Shown here: positions 31,183 through 37,380 of the stretch, in pieces | Layout of the letters: every line of letters begins with the position of its first letter | How positions within the stretch are numbered: position 1 is the stretch's first letter | NCBI RefSeq assembly: GCF_009928415.1 | Contig: NZ_JAABNN010000030.1 | Coordinates: 1-37,380, forward strand | DNA length: 37,380 bases | Direction: 5' to 3' | DNA from: Bacillus sp. USDA818B3_A | Lineage (GTDB): Bacteria; Bacillota; Bacilli; Bacillales; Cytobacillaceae | Made by a program: the position numbers and the translations under genes | The notes under the pieces: generated by a model | Seen by the model: only the letters and a program-made list of their open reading frames with translations | Told to the model about the DNA's origin: nothing | Databases searched by the model: none

Positions 31183-31930
31183 AACGTATATCGAGTTTGT
31201 TTTTTTGGATAAATTCCTTCATATACATTCTCGTTTGTTTTGAAAGCATATGAGCAATTTGTTCGGTCCAGCGGTCCTGTCTTTGCCCATTTGTTCTTGC
31301 TTCATAATAATTCGATATCAACTGATCATACTCATCAAGCTGTCTAGTAAATTGCCCCGTATCCTGGTTGTATTGATTCTCATGATAAACGTGTTCAAAC
31401 GGCAATCTTGGCTTCTTATCTGTCATCTTGGCCGGATACCCCACGGCCAGTCCAAACAATGGAATGACACGGTCAGGTATGTTTAAAAGATCCTTCACCG
31501 AATGCAAGTCATTACGAATGCCGCCTATATAACATATTCCTAACCCCATGGATTCTGCTGCAATGGCCGCATTTTGTGCCGCCAAGGTTGTATCAATGAG
31601 CGCCACCATGAACTTTTCCGTGCTCTCTAGTGATGGGTTCAAATCTAAATTTTCTTTTTCACCAATTATTGTATGACGATAAAGGTCTGCACAAAAAACA
31701 AAGAAATGGCCATTTTTCTCTACATATTCTTGGTTGCCTGTTAATTCAGCCAATCTTCTCTTCTTTTCTATATCTTTTACACCTATGATGGAATAGGCCT
31801 GAATAAAGCTGGAAGTGGCTGCTGCTTGTGCACAAGATACAATTGTTTGAATTTGTTCATCCGTTAATTGTTTATCTTCAAAATGCCGGATGGAACGATG
31901 ATTAAGGATGGTATTGATTACATCATTCAT
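31181..31930 (-). CDS. nfrA: NADPH-dependent nitro/flavin reductase
   Basis: This 249-residue FMN-binding nitroreductase of the NfrA/FRP group begins with ILNHRSIRHFEDKQLT (FMN phosphate-binding Arg/Ser). It contains QAYSIIGV, NGHFFVFCADLYRH, AAQNAAIAAESMGLGICYIGGIRN and PLFGLAVGYPA, all typical of B. subtilis NfrA (also 249 aa). It reduces flavins, nitro compounds and quinones with NADPH, linked to oxidative and disulfide stress. The ATG at 31930 has AAAGGA 9 nt upstream. A hairpin at 31954-31981 separates it from trmL. Confidence 0.92.
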   Translation of the reverse strand: MNDVINTILNHRSIRHFEDKQLTDEQIQTIVSCAQAAATSSFIQAYSIIGVKDIEKKRRLAELTGNQEYVEKNGHFFVFCADLYRHTIIGEKENLDLNPSLESTEKFMVALIDTTLAAQNAAIAAESMGLGICYIGGIRNDLHSVKDLLNIPDRVIPLFGLAVGYPAKMTDKKPRLPFEHVYHENQYNQDTGQFTRQLDEYDQLISNYYEARTNGQRQDRWTEQIAHMLSKQTRMYMKEFIQKNKLDIR

Positions 31931-31953
31931 AAAAAAAATCCTTTCTATAATTG

Positions 31954-31981
31954 AAGGAGGCCCAAACCTGCGGGCCTCCTT
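31954..31981 (-). terminator. Hairpin after trmL, poor U-tract
   Basis: AAGGAGGCCC (31954-31963) pairs with GGGCCTCCTT (31972-31981), loop AAACCTGC. On the minus strand it is followed only by CAATTATAG, so termination may be partial and some transcripts may read into nfrA. Confidence 0.6.
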
Positions 31982-31986
31982 CTCTT

Positions 31987-32460
31987 TTATTTAAGATTTG
32001 GATAATCCTGCTGACGTAATGCTTCATAAATGAGAATGGCGGCTGTATTGGACATATTTAAGGAACTCATATTTTCACTCATAGGTATCCGAAGCGAGGA
32101 TTCAAGATTATTTTCAAAAATATCTTTTGGAAGACCAGTTGTTTCCCGTCCAAAAATAAAATAATAGTCCTTAGAAGAATCACTATAATCAAAACTGCTA
32201 AATTCCTTTTGACCAGATTTCGTTATATAAAAGAAGTTACCTCCAGCATTCTTCTCGTAAAAATCATCTAACGACTCATAATAAGTAATTTTTACATGTT
32301 CCCAATAATCTAAACCTGCCCTTTTTAACCTTTTATCATCTTTCGAAAAACCTAAAGGACCAATTAAATGCAGCCCGGTATCCGTTCCTGCACATGTCCG
32401 AGCAATGTTTCCTGTATTAGCAGGTATTTGCGGCTGATATAAAACTACGTGTACTGCCAA
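31987..32460 (-). CDS. trmL: tRNA (cytidine(34)-2'-O)-methyltransferase
   Basis: This 157-residue SPOUT-fold enzyme methylates the wobble ribose of certain tRNA-Leu species using S-adenosylmethionine. The motifs are NTGNIARTCAGTDTGLHLIGPLGF, LKRAGLDYW, FIFGRETTGLP and RIPMSENMSSLNMSNTAAI, the last two forming the knotted cofactor site. The B. subtilis homologue is CspR. I prefer a TTG start at 32460 (MAVHVVLYQP), because GAGGTGA lies 4 nt upstream and the protein then aligns with the family N-terminus. A GTG at 32469 would overlap that ribosome site. Confidence 0.9.
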   Translation of the reverse strand: MAVHVVLYQPQIPANTGNIARTCAGTDTGLHLIGPLGFSKDDKRLKRAGLDYWEHVKITYYESLDDFYEKNAGGNFFYITKSGQKEFSSFDYSDSSKDYYFIFGRETTGLPKDIFENNLESSLRIPMSENMSSLNMSNTAAILIYEALRQQDYPNLK

Positions 32461-32526
32461 AGGTTTCACCTCGTATTAATGCTCTACAAGCAATTATACC
32501 ACTCTGACTACTGCATTCAAGAATCA

Positions 32527-33405
32527 TCAATCGAGGATGGAATAAAACTTGTATTTGATATTTGGGGTATACGCACTTGAATCCTCATAGGCCCAGTAAC
32601 GCATCCGGCTATTATAGGTATGGGCGTTTACTAATGGCATACCATAGGCATCCTTACCAGTAACAATGGTGTTATGGTTAAACCTGCCGTCCCCTTCAAA
32701 ATCATAACAAATAATATCACCTAATATTAACTGATCCGGGCTTGAGACCTCTCGTGCCCGCAGTCCGCTTTTAGAATTCGGTAAGTATAGCCTTAGAGAG
32801 TGCGCTACAGCCCAGCTATAGCTCCAGTTATTATGTTGCAGCCACCACCCCGCATCTCGTTTTGGGTAGCCGCGCATCGGTGCTCCACCAGCCTGAAGAC
32901 ATTGGGAGATAAAGTTGGTACAATCATTTTCGAATTTTTTATATGCTGGATTATAGCTGTTCCACCAGCGTTCTGCATATTGTACGGCTTTCAAACGATC
33001 GTATTCATAGCTAAGCCGTTCGTCTTGATTCTCAAAAGTCAACATACTGGTGTCTGATTTTGGAAGGTCAACTGGTTCTAGATTTGGTTTCATTTCTTCA
33101 TCCATTACTAAAGCATTTTTGTAAAACTTGGCTAACCGATCTTCTATTTCTTCTTCCATATAGAGTGTTCCATTTTGTTTAATTAAATATTGATAGTGGG
33201 CTTGATATTCGATTGTTTGAAACTCATCCTCCGACGACTCTTTCAATATTTTTCCGGATGCCTTTACTTTCACAATTTCAGCTGATCGATTGGCTAAAGC
33301 TCTTTGTTTGATCTCAGCTTTTGGAAAATTAGGTTTAGGACTACGCTTATCGGAAACAAATTGATTGACCCGTTTTTCAAATAAGTCTTGAAGTAATTGC
33401 TTCAA
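32527..33405 (-). CDS. Amidase_6-domain (CHAP/NlpC-like) protein, YhbB-like
   Basis: This 292-residue protein lacks a recognisable signal peptide. Residues about 130-292 form a putative amidase domain (PF12671): YAERWWNSYNPAYKKFENDCTN has catalytic-type Cys162 in NDCTNFISQCL, and GRFNHNTIVTG supplies H244; MRGYPKRDAGWWLQHNNWSYSW is characteristic. The N-terminal ~125 residues are charged and unrecognised. Such proteins are cysteine hydrolases suspected to act on peptidoglycan peptides, often in sporulation. The start is TTG at 33405 with AAAGGGGTGG upstream. Synteny with queG and trmL matches B. subtilis yhbB. The substrate is unproven. Confidence 0.8.
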   Translation of the reverse strand: MKQLLQDLFEKRVNQFVSDKRSPKPNFPKAEIKQRALANRSAEIVKVKASGKILKESSEDEFQTIEYQAHYQYLIKQNGTLYMEEEIEDRLAKFYKNALVMDEEMKPNLEPVDLPKSDTSMLTFENQDERLSYEYDRLKAVQYAERWWNSYNPAYKKFENDCTNFISQCLQAGGAPMRGYPKRDAGWWLQHNNWSYSWAVAHSLRLYLPNSKSGLRAREVSSPDQLILGDIICYDFEGDGRFNHNTIVTGKDAYGMPLVNAHTYNSRMRYWAYEDSSAYTPNIKYKFYSILD

Positions 33406-33531
33406 ACCTATCCACCCCTTTCTCTTTATACATATGAAGGGGGGATAGATTTAACGATGAAAAAATAATGTGATGGATATAATAGCTTTATTATAATGAA
33501 TCAGCTTTCTACTTTAATGCTTTAATGCTTT

Positions 33532-33644
33532 ATTAACAAATTATAAGGCGGTATTAACAAAAGTTTCAGGTTTATTAACAAAATTCATACTGTTATTTAC
33601 ACAATTTCATATGATATTTACAAACTTTGTGATTTATTAACAAA
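33532..33644. repeat. Six ATT(A/T)ACA boxes at 20-21 bp spacing
   Basis: Copies start at 33532, 33553, 33574, 33595, 33616 and 33636: ATTAACA, ATTAACA, ATTAACA, ATTTACA, ATTTACA, ATTAACA, mostly followed by AA. Spacers vary in sequence but not in length (21, 21, 21, 21, 20), which is two helical turns. Immediately left are two tandem TTTAATGC units. The array lies in the 311-bp gap between the amidase gene (start 33405, minus) and queG (end 33717, minus), that is, upstream of the amidase gene. Not coding in any frame I read. Confidence 0.85.
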
Positions 33645-33658
33645 TCCCCAACTAACCA

Positions 33659-33685
33659 TAAGAAAACCAGGCAAAAGCTGCCCGG
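33659..33685 (-). terminator. Terminator of queG
   Basis: On the minus strand CCGGGCA (33685-33679) pairs with TGCCTGG (33673-33667) with one G-U pair, loop GCTTT, followed by TTTTCTTA. It lies about 30 nt after the queG stop. Confidence 0.75.
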
Positions 33686-33716
33686 CCGATAGTCTGTACT
33701 GGTGGTACACCCTCTA

Positions 33717-34847
33717 CTATTTATAAATCTCTAAACCTTTTTCTATTTCTTTCTGTACCTCATGATCCGTTTCAAGCTCTTTTGCCTTTTTTAAAGCTTC
33801 TAAAGCAGACTCCCCGCCAATTCTTCCTAGTGCCCAGGCAGCAGTCCCTCTGTTAACAGAACTAGCTTCATTCTCCAGGATATCAATTAAATCAGGAACC
33901 GCACTTTCATCTTTAAAATGTGCAAGGGCTATAATAGCATTCCTCTGAATGGGTCTTTTTCCTCGCCATGCACCTGAAACCATACCAAAGCTCTTTTTAA
34001 ATTCTCGATTGCTAAGTTTTAAAATTGGTTTTAATAAGGGCTTCGCGATTTCTGGATCGGTTTCCATTTCTTCATGAAAATGAAAATTAACCCCCTTGTT
34101 AACAGGACAGGCGGTTTGACAAGAGTCACATCCATAAATACGATTCCCTATTTTTTCTCTAAATTCATCTGGAATAAGCTCTTTTGTTTGTGTTAAAAAG
34201 GAAATGCAGCGTTTGGCATCGATCTGACCGCCTTGAATTAACGCACCTGTAGGACAAGCATCGATACACTTTGTACAAGTGCCGCATTGGTCTTCTATCG
34301 GTGTATCCGGTTCAAAAGGGATATTAGTAATCATTTCGCCTAGATAAACATATGAGCCAAATTCAGGGGTAATTATGGAACAGTTCTTTCCGCTCCAGCC
34401 GATGCCGGCTCTCTCTGCTACCGCCCTGTCCGAAAGTTCTCCTGTATCGACCATTGATTTTAACTTCGCCTCTGGAAATTTGTCTAATATGAATGCTTCT
34501 AGCTTGTTAAGACGGTCACGGAGTATATGGTGATAATCTAGTCCCCATGAAGCCCTGCTGAAGATTCCTCGTCTTTCTCCCTTCCTGCTTTCAACATGAC
34601 TGGACATTTTAGACGGATATGCAAGGGCAATCGAGATAATTGAATGAGCCCCTTCTAAGAGCATTGCAGGGGTTACCCGCTTATCGATATCCGGCTCTTC
34701 AAAACCTGACTGATAGCCCAGCTCCTGCTGCCTCAACAAACGGCTTTTTAATTCAGTAAAAGGATCGGCCGTAGTGAATCCGATTTTATCTATACCGATT
34801 TCCTTACTATAGGCAATTAGTTCTTTTTTTAATTCATGAACATCCAC
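33717..34847 (-). CDS. queG: Epoxyqueuosine reductase
   Basis: This 376-residue cobalamin-dependent iron-sulfur enzyme performs the last step of queuosine synthesis, reducing epoxyqueuosine in tRNA. Residues about 1-180 form the cobalamin-binding domain with catalytic-type D134 in MVDTGELSDR. The ferredoxin-like part has C188, C191, C194, C198 (CGTCTKCIDACP) and C240, C243, C247 (CDSCQTACP), plus C214, matching two 4Fe-4S clusters. The C-terminal ~90 residues are HEAT-like repeats that hold tRNA. The start is GTG at 34847 with AGGAGG 7 nt upstream. B. subtilis name YhbA. No other que genes are in view. Confidence 0.94.
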   Translation of the reverse strand: MDVHELKKELIAYSKEIGIDKIGFTTADPFTELKSRLLRQQELGYQSGFEEPDIDKRVTPAMLLEGAHSIISIALAYPSKMSSHVESRKGERRGIFSRASWGLDYHHILRDRLNKLEAFILDKFPEAKLKSMVDTGELSDRAVAERAGIGWSGKNCSIITPEFGSYVYLGEMITNIPFEPDTPIEDQCGTCTKCIDACPTGALIQGGQIDAKRCISFLTQTKELIPDEFREKIGNRIYGCDSCQTACPVNKGVNFHFHEEMETDPEIAKPLLKPILKLSNREFKKSFGMVSGAWRGKRPIQRNAIIALAHFKDESAVPDLIDILENEASSVNRGTAAWALGRIGGESALEALKKAKELETDHEVQKEIEKGLEIYK

Positions 34848-34956
34848 TAGTTTTCCTCCTCTCGATTATGACTTGTATCTATATGAGTTGTTTTAATTAT
34901 TAGTTGGACATCTATTTATGATAAACTATTTTCATTAAATTTTGGAGGTGGAATGG

Positions 34957-35628
34957 TTGGAAATTCAAGTTGCTACGGAAATTCCCGCACAAATACCTGA
35001 TTTTAAAATTGGGGTAATTGAATATAGGAACATTATAGTCGGGGAATCACCACAAATGGTTAAAGGAAGGCTTCAGCTTTTCCAAGAGTCTATTTATTTT
35101 GAACTGGAGGATAAACAGGTAACCGATCTTCCCGGTATTAAAGAGTGGAGAACTATTTTTAAAAAGATCGGCAAGGATCCCAATAGGTACCGGCATTCAG
35201 CAGAGGCTTTATTTAGAAGAGTCCAAAAACAGAATTATCTATCTCCAATCAATAGTGCCATTGATATTAATAACTTTTTCTCGCTGCAATATCAAGTGCC
35301 GATTGGTATTTACGACGTTGATCAGATAACGGGCAAGGTTGTGATTCGAATTGGGAAGGAGGACGAGGAGTACATAGGTTTGAATGGGAGGAAAAATTCT
35401 TTACAAAACTTAATCCTTTCCTCCGATGAAAATGGACCTTTTGGAAGTCCATTTGTTGATTCTGATAAGGCCCCTGTTACAGTTCATACAAAGAATGCTT
35501 TACAAGTCATTTACCTGAGGCCGTCAATTAGTGTTGAGGAGGCTGGAAGGCTGACTGAATCATTAATGAATATGTTTACCCAGATACATGGAGGGGAAGC
35601 TAGCTTCAAAATTATTGGATGCCAGTAA
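34957..35628 (+). CDS. B3/4-domain protein (stand-alone PheRS beta-like domain)
   Basis: The ~223-residue soluble protein is made of a B3/4 domain as found in the beta subunit of phenylalanyl-tRNA synthetase. The blocks are GVIEYRNIIVG, WRTIFKKIGKDPNRYRHSAEALFRRV, SPINSAIDINNFFSLQYQVPIGIYDVD and NALQVIYLRPS. Stand-alone versions may edit mischarged tRNA or bind small aminoacyl compounds; the role is unproven. The start chosen is TTG at 34957, since GGAGGTG (34944-34950) is 6 nt upstream; reading from the TTG at 34942 would place the ribosome site inside the gene. Divergent from queG. No clear terminator of its own other than the convergent tRNA terminator. Confidence 0.82.
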   Translation: MEIQVATEIPAQIPDFKIGVIEYRNIIVGESPQMVKGRLQLFQESIYFELEDKQVTDLPGIKEWRTIFKKIGKDPNRYRHSAEALFRRVQKQNYLSPINSAIDINNFFSLQYQVPIGIYDVDQITGKVVIRIGKEDEEYIGLNGRKNSLQNLILSSDENGPFGSPFVDSDKAPVTVHTKNALQVIYLRPSISVEEAGRLTESLMNMFTQIHGGEASFKIIGCQ

Positions 35629-35647
35629 TATGGTATCTTTTTTGTTT

Positions 35648-35702
35648 TGAAAAATAATAAAACGCAATGCATCGTTCTCTGAATGTAACGATACACTGCG
35701 TT
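35648..35702 (-). terminator. Terminator of tRNA-Gly(TCC)
   Basis: A 16-bp stem (35661-35676 with 35687-35702). As minus-strand RNA it pairs fully with two G-U pairs; as plus-strand RNA the same positions are A-C mismatches, so it is built for the minus strand. A T-rich run (35660-35650) follows. Confidence 0.85.
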
Positions 35703-35714
35703 AGTTAATATGTA

Positions 35715-35788
35715 TGGAGCGGGTGATGGGAATCGAACCCACTACATCAGCTTGGAAGGCTGAGGTTTTACCAGTAAACTACACCCGC
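35715..35788 (-). tRNA. tRNA-Gly(TCC)
   Basis: 74 nt with encoded CCA. The acceptor stem is GCGGGTG/CACCCGC with discriminator T. The anticodon loop CTTCCAA gives TCC; the T-arm is GTGGGTTCGATTCCCAT. It has its own promoter and terminator, separate from the tRNA cluster about 1.1 kb to the right. Confidence 0.97.
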
Positions 35789-35821
35789 ATTTATAATATT
35801 TTCAACTAATTGACCTTTTAA

Positions 35822-35850
35822 ATATTACATATAATCTTTATAGTAGTCAA
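35822..35850 (-). promoter_or_regulatory. tRNA-Gly promoter
   Basis: On the minus strand TTGACT (35850-35845), exactly 17 bp, TAATAT (35827-35822), about 34 nt upstream of the tRNA 5' end. Confidence 0.65.
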
Positions 35851-35975
35851 GTCATTTTCGAATAATTTGTCGATTTAAGTCATATTTCCTATTTGAATTA
35901 GATTTTTATATGACTTTTTTCTGAATATTTGCTAATCTATTCTATATATTATAAATTTATTTTATTCCTATTGAG

Positions 35976-36458
35976 GTGAGAATTATTTTTAAACGGAAGC
36001 CGGTCATTATTTCTATATTAATTATTCTATCTATTTTGATGTGTACCGCGTTTTATATTATTAAAGACAACAGGGTAACATCAAATGGTCTGCCTATTCA
36101 GCATCTTGAAGTATCAAAAATCACTCAAACGGATGTAGGAAAATATATCTCTAGTAATCATCATTATTGGAATAATGCATTATGCTGGGGGCATAGTAAG
36201 AATTTTAGTTTTTTAGAATTCAATAAGCAATATGGTTCTTACATAAAAGAACTCGACCATGTTATTAATTCGGTTGGTGATCAGGATCTAAAAGAGGATT
36301 TTACTCATACGAAAGCTTTATTAGCAGAAGCAGAGGCGACAAATGATATTCAGCCATTAATTGATGTACATCGGATTTTTCACGATTTGGACGTAGATTA
36401 TAACCACTACTCAACAAAAGATTACTTTGGAGTGACACAATATGGTGAGAAGCAATGA
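35976..36458 (+). CDS. Membrane-anchored protein of unknown function with non-standard start region
   Basis: The ~160-residue protein has a basic N-terminus, one TM helix (about 9-29, VIISILIILSILMCTAFYII) and an outward soluble domain. The domain is rich in His, Tyr and Trp (SSNHHYWNNALCWGHSKNF at about 59-77, HRIFHDLDVDYNHYS near 131-145), with a single soluble-domain Cys in CWGH. Not recognised; metal or haem binding is conceivable but not shown. The start is unclear: GTG at 35976 lies inside GAGGTGAGA, the best ribosome site, which suits an ATT codon at 35985. Flanking DNA is very AT-rich, and the gene sits between a tRNA gene and a repeat array. A short ACGGGC/GCCCGT hairpin follows. Confidence 0.6.
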   Translation: MRIIFKRKPVIISILIILSILMCTAFYIIKDNRVTSNGLPIQHLEVSKITQTDVGKYISSNHHYWNNALCWGHSKNFSFLEFNKQYGSYIKELDHVINSVGDQDLKEDFTHTKALLAEAEATNDIQPLIDVHRIFHDLDVDYNHYSTKDYFGVTQYGEKQ

Positions 36459-36478
36459 CGGGCGATAGCCCGTTTCTT
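36458..36478 (+). terminator. Short terminator after the unknown membrane protein
   Basis: ACGGGC (36458-36463) pairs with GCCCGT (36468-36473), tetraloop GATA, followed by TTCTT. It overlaps the TGA stop; the U-tract is short. Confidence 0.55.
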
Positions 36479-36485
36479 GGGGTTC

Positions 36486-36815
36486 ATTCATCAATAAGGT
36501 CTATTGACGCCGGCAGGGGACCATTTTTTCTGAGTTCGGTAGCCAATAAGGCCCCTTGGCTACCGAGATGAACGCTTTTTCCTGGTTTCGGTCGTCAATA
36601 AGGCTTCTTGGCTACCGAGATGAACGCTTTTCCCTAGTTTTGGTCGTCAATAAGGCCTCTTGGCTACCGAGATGAACGCTTTTCCCTGGTTTCGGTCGTC
36701 AATAAGGCTTCTTGGCTACCGAGATGAACACTTTTTCCTGGTTTCGGTCGTCAATAAGGCCTCTTGGCTACCGAGCTAAACGCTTTTTCCTGGTTTCAGT
36801 CGTCAATAAGGTTTT
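36486..36815. repeat. 52-bp tandem repeat array
   Basis: Units begin at 36538, 36590, 36642, 36694 and 36746 with an exact 52-bp period. A partial sixth unit starts at 36798 and a degenerate one at 36486. Each contains TCAATAAGG (CCAATAAGG in the 36538 unit), then TTGGCTACCGAG and CTTTTTCC or CTTTTCCC. The copy at 36538 carries a perfect inverted repeat GGTAGCC...GGCTACC that has become GGTCGTC...GGCTACC in the others. The period is not a multiple of three, so the array is not coding. It fills most of the 465 bp between the unknown membrane protein and the first cluster tRNA. Confidence 0.92.
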
Positions 36816-36849
36816 CCTTAATAAGTAATAACACTTTACTTTAGGAATA

Positions 36850-36891
36850 ATCAAAAAACAAAAAAACTTTCAACATAATAAGTTGAAAGTT
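36850..36891 (-). terminator. Terminator of the tRNA cluster
   Basis: AACTTTCAAC (36865-36874) pairs with GTTGAAAGTT (36882-36891), loop ATAATAA, and on the minus strand a long T-rich run follows. It lies 33 nt after the last tRNA. Confidence 0.88.
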
Positions 36892-36923
36892 CTTTAGCTG
36901 CAGTCATTATAAGCTGCATAGAA

Positions 36924-37005
36924 TACCGGTGGTCGGGGTCGAACCGACACTCCTCACGGAACACGATTTTGAGTCGTGCGCGTCTGCCAATTCCGCCACA
37001 CCGGC
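36924..37005 (-). tRNA. tRNA-Leu(CAA)
   Basis: 82 nt without encoded CCA, class II with long variable arm. The anticodon stem CACGA/TCGTG encloses CTCAAAA, giving CAA. The T-arm is TGTCGGTTCGACCCCGACC. Last gene of the cluster in the direction of transcription. Confidence 0.95.
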
Positions 37006-37025
37006 GTATTAAGTTGGTAAAGCAA

Positions 37026-37111
37026 TGCCGAGGACCGGAATCGAACCGGTACGGTAGTCACCTACCGCAGGATTTTAAGTCCTGTGCGTCTGCCAGTTCC
37101 GCCACCCCGGC
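37026..37111 (-). tRNA. tRNA-Leu(TAA)
   Basis: 86 nt without encoded CCA, class II. The acceptor is GCCGGGG/CCTCGGC with one G-U pair. The anticodon loop CTTAAAA gives TAA; the long variable arm is GCGGTAGGTGACTACCGT. TrmL, encoded at 31987, belongs to the family that modifies the wobble base of tRNA-Leu. Confidence 0.96.
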
Positions 37112-37145
37112 AAAATATAATAGCATTTACTAATTAATAAAATTA

Positions 37146-37219
<74 letters not shown>

Positions 37220-37226
37220 ATATATT

Positions 37227-37301
37227 TGGAGCGGAAGACGGGATTCGAACCCGCGACCCCCACCTTGGCAAGGTGGTGTTCTACCACTGAACTACTTCCG
37301 C
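37227..37301 (-). tRNA. tRNA-Gly(GCC)
   Basis: 75 nt with encoded CCA. The acceptor is GCGGAAG/CTTCCGC, discriminator T. The anticodon loop TTGCCAA gives GCC. Confidence 0.97.
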
Positions 37302-37305
37302 AAAT

Positions 37306-37380
37306 TGGCTGGGCTAGCTGGATTCGAACCAACGCATGTCGCAGTCAAAGTGCGATGCCTTACCGCTTGGCTATAGCCCA
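37306..37380 (-). tRNA. tRNA-Gln(TTG), ends at window edge
   Basis: 75 nt with encoded CCA. The acceptor is TGGGCTA/TAGCCCA, discriminator G. The anticodon loop CTTTGAC gives TTG. Its first base is the last base of the window, so the gene appears complete, but the promoter and any further tRNAs lie outside. The order Gln-Gly-Cys-Leu-Leu resembles the end of the large B. subtilis trnD cluster as I recall it. Confidence 0.95.

Noticed and set aside
33532..33644. Pho boxes or a plasmid-type replication origin
   Set aside because: PhoP half-sites repeat at about 11 bp, not 21, and no rep gene or AT-rich unwinding element with DnaA boxes accompanies the array.
33686..33716. T-box leader, because the minus strand reads GGGTGTACCACC
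   Set aside because: The T-box core is GGTGGTACCGCG-like; this sequence differs, lies downstream of queG and is not followed by an aminoacyl-tRNA or amino-acid gene.
36486..36815. CRISPR array
   Set aside because: The whole 52-bp unit is repeated, with no unique spacers between short repeats, and no cas genes are in the window.

Overview
The window reads as chromosomal DNA of a low-GC, spore-forming Bacillaceae (Bacillus, Neobacillus or a close relative). Supporting signs are strong AGGAGG-type ribosome sites, many TTG and GTG starts, U-tract terminators after most units, and sporulation-linked genes (prkA, yhbH, a KinB-like kinase). Gene neighbourhoods also match, from memory, the B. subtilis yhbA-yhbH and yhcT/yhcU/pgcA regions. 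I see no prophage, insertion sequence, plasmid function or CRISPR array.

Layout. 1-2250: start of pgcA (cut by the left edge), a YhcU-like gene, an RluD-type pseudouridine synthase and a GlsB-type stress membrane protein. 2450-5190: a DUF47/PiT phosphate-transport pair behind a possible Pho box, a repeat-containing intergenic unit, and a YitT-family protein. 5228-12545: a four-gene minus-strand operon. In transcription order it encodes an HPt-REC-GGDEF-REC regulator, a membrane-anchored HEAT-repeat protein, a membrane family-2 glycosyltransferase and a 1081-residue membrane-anchored glycosidase-like protein. It looks like a nucleotide-second-messenger or phosphorelay-controlled exopolysaccharide system and is the best candidate for an undescribed system here. 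12741-20118: proC, deoC, an MMPL transporter, a cupin protein diverging from an exported metallophosphoesterase with a Fur-like box between them, and an ArsB/NhaD-type permease with a small partner protein. 20119-20772: non-coding, with two inverted copies of a 134-bp palindromic repeat. 20773-26162: gndA, azoR, then two separately terminated sensor genes, a diguanylate cyclase and a KinB-like kinase. Both begin with the same kind of LytS-type multi-TM input domain.

26281-35628: a CAP-domain lipoprotein, yhbH, prkA, a 30-residue membrane peptide, nfrA, trmL, an amidase-domain protein, queG and a B3/4-domain protein. Upstream of the amidase gene lies an array of six ATT(A/T)ACA boxes at 20-21 bp spacing. 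35648-37380: tRNA-Gly(TCC), an unknown membrane-anchored protein, a 52-bp tandem repeat array, and a minus-strand tRNA cluster transcribed Gln-Gly-Cys-Leu-Leu that runs to the right edge.

Most genes are housekeeping or envelope functions in short units. The signalling genes (HPt-REC-GGDEF-REC protein, LytS-type cyclase, KinB-like kinase) together suggest that the choice between matrix production and sporulation is a theme of this stretch. That link is inference.
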